Below are positions 15,463 to 21,836 of a DNA stretch of 64,000 nt, one piece after another. Positions within the stretch are counted from its first letter, which is position 1, and each line of letters opens with the position of its first letter. Source of the DNA: Psychrobacillus sp042944905. GTDB lineage: Bacteria > Bacillota > Bacilli > Bacillales_A > Planococcaceae. Location of the stretch: assembly GCF_042944905.1 (NCBI RefSeq), contig NZ_CP168496.1, forward strand, positions 2,914,001 to 2,978,000, in the 5' to 3' direction. Both the position numbers and the translations under genes were made by a program. The notes under the pieces are model-generated. The model did not search any database. It was given only the letters and a program-made list of their open reading frames with translations, and was not told where the DNA came from.

Positions 15463-16545
15463 TCATTTATTATATAATGAATTTTCAGCATGACTAACTT
15501 CGATTGTAAATGCCTTTGGATTCATGTTGTGTTTTATAATCATATCTTGAAAAATCCTGTTTACTTCTGCATTTTTTTGTTCAGTGACTAATTCGTTATC
15601 TGGAATTATAAGATTAATCCTAATATCATCTTTTGAATAAACAATACCTGCAAATGTCGAGTTGTATCCCGCTTCATTCAACTCATATCTCACTTGGTCA
15701 AACAATCCATCTTTTTTCTTAAGGAGTTCTTGAAGTTCATTAACATCAGTTGGTACTACTTCACTTTCCTTTGGAGAAGATTGAGATAGAGAGTAATTAG
15801 CTTCAAGCTTTAATGAAATAGAATTTGATTCTTGAGTTACAACGATATCTTGTTGTTCTGAACTTCCATCTGTATATTTTACATTTACTTTAATGATAAT
15901 GTCATCACCTATTACTTTATTGCCGTCATGAGGAATTGCAAGAGTATATTTATGTTTTTCCTGTTCATTATAGTTAACTGTGTAGGTATTCCCTACTTCC
16001 TTTATACCCTGATATACATCCGAACCAGGCTCACTAATAATGAAATTTATCTTTTCGGATCTTAACCATTCACTGTCTACATGTTCTTTAGATGTAAATG
16101 TAACATCCTCAATAAACTTGCCTTCGCTTAAGGTATAAGTGATTGAGTCGATCTGTTCTCCAGTTACATTGAGTCTAACATCTGTAAAAATTAAATTATC
16201 TCCATCACCACTTATACTCATAATACCTACTCTATCTTCTGTTGCTAAATCAATAGTAGCTTTTTCTGATGTAATAGGTGTATTAAACTGTGTCCCATCA
16301 TCACTCAATGCATAAGCTGTGATCGCAAAATTTGCAACTTGGAGCTCTCCATTCTTATTAAGATATGGCATGACTATCATAATAGATAAAAGGATTCCAA
16401 ATGCACATGCTACCGAAATCCATCTTTTATCGTTCACTTGAACCGATTTTTTCTTTCCTATATTCTCTTTCACACGATCTTCCATAGCTTTTGACATTTC
16501 AATAGAAGTCACAGCATCTTTGATCTTCTCAAAGTCCATATTCAT
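15463..16545 (-). CDS. Membrane-anchored anti-sigma-factor-like protein
   Basis: 360 residues. A short cytoplasmic N-terminus (about 1-40, with SIEMSKAMEDRVKENIG) precedes one membrane helix (about 44-61, ISVACAFGILLSIMIVM). A large extracellular beta-rich part follows, with two Ig-like segments (about 75-230). The start overlaps the sigma gene by 17 bases. This topology is typical of anti-sigma factors that release their ECF partner on an external signal (inference). AGGAGAATGAAT-type ribosome site. The signal is unknown. Confidence 0.75.
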   Translation of the reverse strand: MNMDFEKIKDAVTSIEMSKAMEDRVKENIGKKKSVQVNDKRWISVACAFGILLSIMIVMPYLNKNGELQVANFAITAYALSDDGTQFNTPITSEKATIDLATEDRVGIMSISGDGDNLIFTDVRLNVTGEQIDSITYTLSEGKFIEDVTFTSKEHVDSEWLRSEKINFIISEPGSDVYQGIKEVGNTYTVNYNEQEKHKYTLAIPHDGNKVIGDDIIIKVNVKYTDGSSEQQDIVVTQESNSISLKLEANYSLSQSSPKESEVVPTDVNELQELLKKKDGLFDQVRYELNEAGYNSTFAGIVYSKDDIRINLIIPDNELVTEQKNAEVNRIFQDMIIKHNMNPKAFTIEVSHAENSLYNK

Positions 16546-17029
16546 TCTCCTTTCGATATCTTTCTCGAAGAAGCTCTCTTCCCCGTTGTAACCGCTTTTT
16601 CACTGCTGACGTAGTAATGGTAAGGATTTTCGCTATTTCATCGACTTTATAACCCTCCACATAATGAAGTAACAATACAACTTTATGTTTAGTTGGCAAT
16701 CTCATTAGATGGTCGAGTAAACCATGGTTTTTATCATTCTTAGAATATAGCTGTAAATTATTGATATCTATATGTTTACGAATAATATTGTACCTTCTCA
16801 TATTCTTGCAGCGATTCGTGGCAATCGTTATTAACCATGCTTTCTCATGTTCTGAATCGTTAAAAGTTGGAGATTTCGTTAGATGAGTAATAAAAGTGTC
16901 TTGTACCACATCCTCTGCATCTTTCTCATTGCATAAAATAACAAGACAAATACTAAATAGCATATTGCCATATGTATCAACAATTCGCTCTACATCTAGT
17001 TCAGCCGACCAAACTACTTGTTGCAACAT
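16529..17029 (-). CDS. ECF-type RNA polymerase sigma factor
   Basis: 166 residues. The sigma-2 region (about 12-75) includes NEKDAEDVVQDTFI and AWLITIATNRCKNMRR. The sigma-4 region (about 108-160) includes LPTKHKVVLLLHYVEGYKVDEIA and SAVKKRLQRGRELLRE. Start 17029 has AAAGGAGTTGAGGA upstream. It is co-transcribed with its anti-sigma gene. The promoters it controls cannot be identified here. Within the array this pair is one two-gene unit. Confidence 0.92.
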   Translation of the reverse strand: MLQQVVWSAELDVERIVDTYGNMLFSICLVILCNEKDAEDVVQDTFITHLTKSPTFNDSEHEKAWLITIATNRCKNMRRYNIIRKHIDINNLQLYSKNDKNHGLLDHLMRLPTKHKVVLLLHYVEGYKVDEIAKILTITTSAVKKRLQRGRELLRERYRKENEYGL

Positions 17030-17216
17030 TCCTCAACTCCTTTCACTACTAACACACTTGAAGATACCAAATGGTGACTTTTTGTTTTAGAAAAAACACA
17101 TCCTAATCAATATGTACCCTGTTCAGTACAGTGATGGAACAACAAATATCCGAAATCGCACTCAAATCAGGAAAATATTAGCACAACGACTGACATAAAT
17201 AACAATAATTTTTACG
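17030..17216 (-). other. Upstream region of the sigma operon
   Basis: No gene is seen. The sequence is AT-rich and should hold the promoter of the sigma/anti-sigma operon, but I do not find a convincing pair of boxes, in keeping with possible autoregulation by the ECF factor. Confidence 0.35.
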
Positions 17217-17260
17217 TAAAGAAGTGCTTAGTTCATTGGAAAACTAAGCACTTCTTTATT
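17217..17260. terminator. Strong hairpin terminator
   Basis: GAAGTGCTTAGTT...AACTAAGCACTTC followed by TTTATT, with A-rich sequence on the other side, so it could work in both directions. It occupies the terminator position of array repeat R15. Confidence 0.7.
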
Positions 17261-17276
17261 ATTTCGGTATTCAAAT

Positions 17277-17305
17277 ATTCAACAAATGCACCCGTCAGTT
17301 GAAGA
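17277..17305 (-). repeat. Array repeat R15, site A variant
   Basis: ATTCAACAAATGCACCC / GTCAGTTGAAGAAG: site A with AACAAA in place of AACTAAA and GTCAG in place of GTTAG. No site B is recognisable nearby. Confidence 0.65.
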
Positions 17306-17310
17306 AGAAA

Positions 17311-18132
17311 TCAACTATTTGTCTTTGATAACCGTCTATTTCCAACCAATCGGTAAACAAAATAACCTAAAATATTTAATAAAGCAAATACAATAATCCA
17401 TCCAACATTTAAGCGTCTATGCTGATAGGCGTTAATAGTTGCCCATATGGTAAACAATGTCCAATAAACAACAATACCTACTAAAAGTAAAATAACACCC
17501 GTTCCTTCATAACTTTTTGATTCAATACTAACATGCCAGATTTCATTACTTTCACCATATCCATTGTAAGTCAAAAAACCTGTATTATTCCAAATATTAA
17601 AAGAGAGTTCTTCTCTAATACTATATATTGGTTCGACGTGTTCATCAGAAGTAGAAGAAAATAACTTCTCATCATCGTATATGCTAATTCCAGTAATTCT
17701 TTCACTACTTTGTACAATTTCCTGAATATCAGTTTCAATTTGTTTTGGTATTCTTTCATTATCGCCTAAACTGTTAAGAATTTGAGAAGCGACCTGATTA
17801 CTTTGATTCAAATTACTTTTTTCAATAGAGATTACAATACTAAAAATGATAGTAGAAATTAAAAGAAATGCAATCGCTGTATAAAGTACCCATTTCGAAA
17901 ATATTTTTTGTGCTTTAAATAATTGTCCTACAACCGAACGCAATTCTTTTTCTCCGCCAAATCGTTCAATTGCAATTTCAATTGCTTCTTGTTCTGTCTT
18001 TCCTTCTGCTTTTAATTCATGAACAGCCTCTAACAAATGACCCTTCATCTCTGCCTTTAATTCTTGTATTTCTTCTTTATTACCACCTACGTTTCGATAA
18101 ACCGAATCAACAAATGCTTCAATTTGTTTCAT
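17311..18132 (-). CDS. Membrane protein with N-terminal HAAS/DUF1700-like domain
   Basis: 273 residues. Residues 1-70 (IEAFVDSVYRNVGGNKEEIQELKAEMKGHL..AIERFGGEKEL) form the helical domain usually found beside PadR regulators. A membrane helix follows (about 93-113), then an extracellular part (about 115-205) and two more helices (about 208-255). The pairing with PadR by an ATGA overlap is typical. The domain is thought to interact with regulators or transporters, but its function is not established. Confidence 0.75.
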   Translation of the reverse strand: MKQIEAFVDSVYRNVGGNKEEIQELKAEMKGHLLEAVHELKAEGKTEQEAIEIAIERFGGEKELRSVVGQLFKAQKIFSKWVLYTAIAFLLISTIIFSIVISIEKSNLNQSNQVASQILNSLGDNERIPKQIETDIQEIVQSSERITGISIYDDEKLFSSTSDEHVEPIYSIREELSFNIWNNTGFLTYNGYGESNEIWHVSIESKSYEGTGVILLLVGIVVYWTLFTIWATINAYQHRRLNVGWIIVFALLNILGYFVYRLVGNRRLSKTNS

Positions 18133-18479
18133 ATTTTTTTGCCCCCTTCCAAAAACGAATCAATAATGTTTTTTACAAATTCCCATTCCAAACGCTTTTC
18201 TTCAAACCCTTCTTTACCAATCGACGTCAGCTTATAATACTTTCTTCTTCCCCCTGGCCCCTGTTCATCTCCCCAGTAAGATTCAATCCACTCATTTTTC
18301 TCTAACCGTTTTAAAGATAAATATAATGTGCCTTCTTTTAATTCAAATTGGCTATCGCTTTTATCACGAACCAATTTTGCTATTTCGTATCCGTACATAT
18401 CTCTACTGCTTAATAACGAAAGGATTATTGTATCGATATGACCTTTTAAAACCTCTTTATTAATTTCCATATTTTTCAC
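18129..18479 (-). CDS. PadR-family transcriptional regulator
   Basis: 116 residues. A winged-helix domain begins LKGHIDTIILSLLSSRDMYGYEIAK and continues KEGTLYLSLKRLEKNEWIESYW and GPGGRRKYYKLTSIG, the PadR hallmarks. It overlaps its membrane-protein partner by four bases, forming a two-gene array unit. It probably represses its own operon. A strong GGGAGTGAAAAAT site precedes the start. Confidence 0.92.
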   Translation of the reverse strand: MKNMEINKEVLKGHIDTIILSLLSSRDMYGYEIAKLVRDKSDSQFELKEGTLYLSLKRLEKNEWIESYWGDEQGPGGRRKYYKLTSIGKEGFEEKRLEWEFVKNIIDSFLEGGKKI

Positions 18480-18536
18480 TCCCTAACTACAATATAATTT
18501 ATATTACTCTATATTGCAAGGTATTAATTTAAAGAA

Positions 18537-18621
18537 TCTTATTAAACTAATCTGCTGCTTTTGTTCAATAAGAAAAAAGGCTTTACTCCTTCTTGAAGTA
18601 AAGCACCCGTTAGTTGAAGAA
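18537..18621 (-). repeat. Array repeat R16
   Basis: Full copy. Site B (TTATTAAACTAATC / TTTTGTTCAATAAG) carries point changes. Terminator GGCTTTACTCC...GAAGTAAAGC. Site A CACCCGTTAGTTGAAGAAG. Confidence 0.86.
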
Positions 18622-18663
18622 GTTCGCCCCATATTCAAGAAAACTGACACGTTTTAAAATCAG

Positions 18664-18930
18664 TTAAACACTGCCAACGATTGCATTGAGAAATGCAATA
18701 AATAAAACGCCTAATGAAATGGAAAGTAATGAGATATACTTCATAAATCCTTTTTCTTTCTTAAAGAAAGCACAGATAGCCAGTACTAAGCCTGTCAGAT
18801 AGATACCAAAGCCAATGAATATTCCCCACCAACCAAAAATATCAATATTAATCGGTGGGAATGCCATATATGCAACAAAAATTCCAACAACAATTAATAT
18901 AATGGAAAACTTACTAAACTTTCTTTCCAT
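18664..18930 (-). CDS. Small three-helix membrane protein, array unit
   Basis: 88 residues with three hydrophobic segments (about 9-23, 32-54, 63-85), an FPPINIDIFGWWG loop and a KKEKG turn. AAAAGGGGATG precedes the start. Unknown family; it resembles general small Bacillus membrane proteins. It lies between R16 and R17. Confidence 0.65.
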   Translation of the reverse strand: MERKFSKFSIILIVVGIFVAYMAFPPINIDIFGWWGIFIGFGIYLTGLVLAICAFFKKEKGFMKYISLLSISLGVLFIAFLNAIVGSV

Positions 18931-18980
18931 GTTTTCATCCCCTTTTATTCTATCTATTTCTCCAAGCGTTTTAAATTCCC

Positions 18981-19016
18981 CTTCTTCAACTAAACTGCAC
19001 CTTTAGTTGAATAAGA
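18981..19016 (-). repeat. Compact array repeat R17 (single palindrome)
   Basis: CTTCTTCAACTAAACTGC continuing ACCTTTAGTTGAATAAG: one palindromic site without terminator or second site. Its outer arm supplies the stop codon of the next gene (19003). Confidence 0.82.
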
Positions 19017-19293
19017 AAACGAACAATTGCTCCAGTAAACCAAGAAACAGGATTGATAATATTACAGTTGGTATTGAAATTAATATCTTATTTTGCAACC
19101 TAATATTCTCGAATTGTCTATAAATCTTATTTACTACTCGGTAAACGATTATTACGATAAGTAAACTTATACATATTGCTATTAAATCAACAGAAGTAAA
19201 TGGTTTACCTAAGTATTTATTTTGGTAAAAGCTGATAACAAAAATTGATGAAAATAAGATGAATTGATAAATACAAAATCTAATATAATTCAA
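19003..19293 (-). CDS. Small membrane protein whose stop codon lies in the array repeat
   Basis: 96 residues with three or four hydrophobic stretches (about 4-22, 34-52, 72-93). The last residues LFVFLFN and the stop TAA are encoded by the TTATTCAACTAA arm of R17, so gene and repeat are fused. This is common for true integron cassettes and suggests the repeat is part of the unit. Family not recognised. ATAGGAGTAATCAG-type ribosome site. Confidence 0.65.
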   Translation of the reverse strand: MNYIRFCIYQFILFSSIFVISFYQNKYLGKPFTSVDLIAICISLLIVIIVYRVVNKIYRQFENIRLQNKILISIPTVILSILFLGLLEQLFVFLFN

Positions 19294-19365
19294 AGCTGAT
19301 TACTCCTATTCGATTGCTAGTAATATATCCTTTATAGTAAATAACATCAGGATTTTTCCTCATTC

Positions 19366-19443
19366 CATTATTAAACTAACCTGCACCGTTAGTTCAATAA
19401 GAAAAAAAGGCTTTACTCCTTCTTGAAGTAAAGCACCCGTTAG
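19366..19443 (-). repeat. Array repeat R18
   Basis: Full copy: palindromic site B (TTATTAAACTAACC / GTTAGTTCAATAAG), terminator, then site A ending CACCCGTTAG where 187-bp unit copy 3 begins. Confidence 0.87.
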
Positions 19444-19540
19444 CCATCCATGCAGCACAAAATAGTGCTGCACCACAGAGAATGAAAATGGTAAGAAGAG
19501 TCAATACTAGTAGTCCACTTAAAACAATAGTCTTATTAAT
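19394..19540 (-). CDS. Small hydrophobic peptide of 187-bp unit copy 3
   Basis: Same putative ATT-started frame as in copies 1 and 2, here reading through the whole repeat to WMANGCFTSRRSKAFFSY (48 residues). Translation is uncertain. Confidence 0.35.
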   Translation of the reverse strand: MNKTIVLSGLLVLTLLTIFILCGAALFCAAWMANGCFTSRRSKAFFSY

Positions 19541-19630
19541 GTACGCTCTCCTCTTTTTTTAACGATTAAGCAGGGGTCTTCATTAGTATTGTCATTTTTC
19601 TTTTCTTGAAGAAATTAATTTTCATGGTAG
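19444..19630 (-). repeat. 187-bp unit, copy 3
   Basis: Identical by eye to copies 1 and 2. Followed by the variant tail TTTAAGTGAAATGTTTCACAA, a hairpin seen after other site A copies (the run is split by its palindrome GTGAAAT/GTTTCAC). Confidence 0.87.
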
Positions 19631-19672
19631 TTTAAGTGAAATGTTTCACAAAATTTTTTCATGGATATACAC

Positions 19673-21136
19673 TTAAAATTTTTTGCGTTTCTTCGGAGTC
19701 TTAATTTCTTCCCATGAATAATTTGGTACTGTGGCAACCCATATCGTATCTCCCATCATATCCACATCCGAAATAATAGTATCGTTCGCTTCAAACACTT
19801 TTTCAGATTTGCTTTCATATTCCGTACTGATGGAATAGATAGCTTCACCTCTATTGGTATATCCCAATAACTTCTCTCCTTTTTTAATGAATTGAACTAT
19901 CTCTTCATTCACGTTGATTTTTCTCCAATTTACCTCTTGAAGATTTCGCGTCCAAATTCCACTCTCTGTGGTTATGAATAGCCTATTTCTAATCACTTTC
20001 ATATTCCACGGTACATCCTTACTATTCGGCATGGTGATTTCGTTCCATCCATCATTTATCTTTTGTAAAAGCTTTCTTTCTTCTGTGAGTCCTAACAAAT
20101 CTCCATTATCCGATATTTGAATCACATAAAATGGGTTAGGAACAATAGCTTTTTCCCAACTTTCCCCTTGATTGCTTGTATAATAAATAGTTCCATTTGA
20201 TAGCACAGCTATATGATTGTTGATGGAATAATCGACGTTCTCAATCGGGTGGTCTAATGAAAGAATTTTCCTTCCTTTACTTTTGGATGTAATACCCACC
20301 CATATTTCGTTTTCCGTAACTGCATATAATTCATCATTCCTATCAAACCAAGCGTGTGTCACATAATTATCAGCTCGTAGTGCAGTCCATTTTTTTCCAC
20401 CGTTCTCGCTCCATTCAATAAAAGGTTGATTACTTGTACTAAATTGGATTGGCTTTTTGTCTCCCCATACGACTAATTTTTTGTTTCCAGCGACAAACCC
20501 TGTAATCGCCATCCCTTTTTTAGATAGCTTTTCGGTATCAATACGTTTGGATATTATTCCTCCACCGTATGGTAATTTATGAATGGCACTGACTATATCA
20601 CCGTTTCTGGCATTGAATGAAATTCGAGTAAATCGTTTATCTCGATCATTTCCAATCACTGTTAAAATTGGTGTACCCTCGATATTATCCAATGTAAAAT
20701 GATATCCTGTTGCCCAACCTTTTCCTTGTTTTAGACCATATTTATCCTTTGCAAGTTGGAGAACATCCGAGCTATCCAATTTGATCTCATCGTATTGAAT
20801 TGTAGGAACCTGAGATTGCTTGAACGATTCAAACACGGTAATTTTCTTTTCTGAGATACCAATTAGTAAATGTTCATCTGTACCTAAAGCCATAAATTGC
20901 ATAAACCAATTAAAGCGTTTCCCTGTTTCTCCTCTCGAGCCACCCATCGTTTCATCCACAGTATTTACACTGGTAAGTGTTGCGTTTGCATTCCATTCTT
21001 TCGCTCGCTGAAATCCAATATCAATCGCTTCTTTAAGCGCAAGTTCACCCTCTGAAGCGATTGTTTCACGACCAATCAAATTTACAAAAACTAAAAAAAT
21101 AACTAACAAACAAGAGACTTTTTTTATGAAACTCAA
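19673..21136 (-). CDS. Exported beta-propeller (BNR-like) protein with PepSY-like N-terminus
   Basis: 487 residues starting TTG 21136 (GGTGG upstream), with signal peptide VSCLLVIFLVFVNLIG. Residues about 30-185 resemble PepSY-type protein (LDSSDVLQLAKDKYGL, RISFNARNGDIVSAI). Residues about 210-480 hold repeated Asp-box/BNR-like phrases, EWSENGGKKWTAL and YYTSNQGESWEKA, expected to form a beta-propeller. The C-terminus is lysine/arginine-rich. No catalytic residues are evident. It is the last array unit and the first transcribed from the right side. Confidence 0.7.
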   Translation of the reverse strand: MSFIKKVSCLLVIFLVFVNLIGRETIASEGELALKEAIDIGFQRAKEWNANATLTSVNTVDETMGGSRGETGKRFNWFMQFMALGTDEHLLIGISEKKITVFESFKQSQVPTIQYDEIKLDSSDVLQLAKDKYGLKQGKGWATGYHFTLDNIEGTPILTVIGNDRDKRFTRISFNARNGDIVSAIHKLPYGGGIISKRIDTEKLSKKGMAITGFVAGNKKLVVWGDKKPIQFSTSNQPFIEWSENGGKKWTALRADNYVTHAWFDRNDELYAVTENEIWVGITSKSKGRKILSLDHPIENVDYSINNHIAVLSNGTIYYTSNQGESWEKAIVPNPFYVIQISDNGDLLGLTEERKLLQKINDGWNEITMPNSKDVPWNMKVIRNRLFITTESGIWTRNLQEVNWRKINVNEEIVQFIKKGEKLLGYTNRGEAIYSISTEYESKSEKVFEANDTIISDVDMMGDTIWVATVPNYSWEEIKTPKKRKKF

Positions 21137-21156
21137 AATACCACCATCCCATAACT

Positions 21157-21194
21157 AAATAAGCACATTAATCACAGGATTAATGTGCTTATTT
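21157..21194. promoter_or_regulatory. Perfect 17-bp inverted repeat upstream of 19673-21136
   Basis: Arms AAATAAGCACATTAATC and its exact complement are separated by ACAG, 21 bases before the start codon. It could be an operator, an attenuator, or a terminator of something upstream. Its CACATTAATCC core equals the sub-terminal boxes of the transposon at 263-3510. Confidence 0.6.
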
Positions 21195-21271
21195 AGGATG
21201 GAGTAAATACTTCGCTATATTCCCTCATAGATCCAATATAACAAACAAAATACTCCTTTTATCAGAGAATC

Positions 21272-21319
21272 CTTCTTCAACTAACCTGCGGCGTTAGTTT
21301 AAGTGTAAACCTTCACAAA
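21272..21319 (-). repeat. Array repeat R19 (right boundary of the array)
   Basis: CTTCTTCAACTAACCTGC then GGCGTTAGTTTAAG and the tail GTGTAAACCTTCACAA. It is a single site with no terminator. No further copies were seen to the right. Confidence 0.78.
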
Positions 21320-21440
21320 CTTATTCTAATTTTAACATAAATATCCATTTTTGGTTAGACTAATTTAATCAGATGTAGGGTAGGCGTCACCATGCATTTT
21401 ACGATAAATCAACCTTTTCCTTTAACATAGCCTTTATTAA

Positions 21441-21475
21441 AAACGCCTATCTCATCCTTTCATGAGATAGGCGTT
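21441..21475. terminator. Terminator-like hairpin, copy 1
   Basis: AACGCCTATCTCAT...ATGAGATAGGCGTT, identical to the yhgE terminator at 21793. The copy stands alone with no adjoining gene. Confidence 0.6.
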
Positions 21476-21604
21476 CCAGATTGAGGTCAAAGGGTTTGGT
21501 GAATGTCAAAATTCTTTAACCTTTTGATTTTTTATTCATTTTCCCTCTCATTCTGTAGATGATTTGACATCATCGCAGTATAATCCTTGATAAGTAGAAA
21601 GAGG

Positions 21605-21712
21605 AAAATGATGCGAGACTCCTGCGGAAGAACGGACTAGCGAGACCCCGCACGATGCATAGCGAAGGAGGAGGCTCGATGGTTCGTCCGCGGAAAGCGA
21701 GTGTCTTTTTCC
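21605..21712. repeat. GC-rich dispersed repeat
   Basis: A GC-rich block (GACTCCTGCGG, GAGACCCCGCA, CCGCGGAAAGCGAGTG) of the kind scattered between genes in many Bacillaceae. A shorter relative with CCCGCGGAAAGCG is at about 53510-53545. No coding frame; function unknown. Confidence 0.65.
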
Positions 21713-21792
21713 GTCCTCGATTTTTCTTACTTTCTATTTTATAGAAAAATGACTGTAGAAAAACTCTTTTTTATTGAGTTTGTCAACAGTCT

Positions 21793-21829
21793 AAAACGCC
21801 TATCTCATCCTTTCATGAGATAGGCGTTC
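21793..21829 (-). terminator. yhgE terminator
   Basis: Hairpin AACGCCTATCTCAT / ATGAGATAGGCGTT just past the yhgE stop, followed by TTT on the minus strand. Confidence 0.7.
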
Positions 21830-21836
21830 TTCGTAT

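Noticed and set aside
3511..21320. Classical integron
   Set aside because: No intI gene is in the window, and the site ends GTTAGTT do not strictly fit GTTRRRY; I therefore call it integron-like only.
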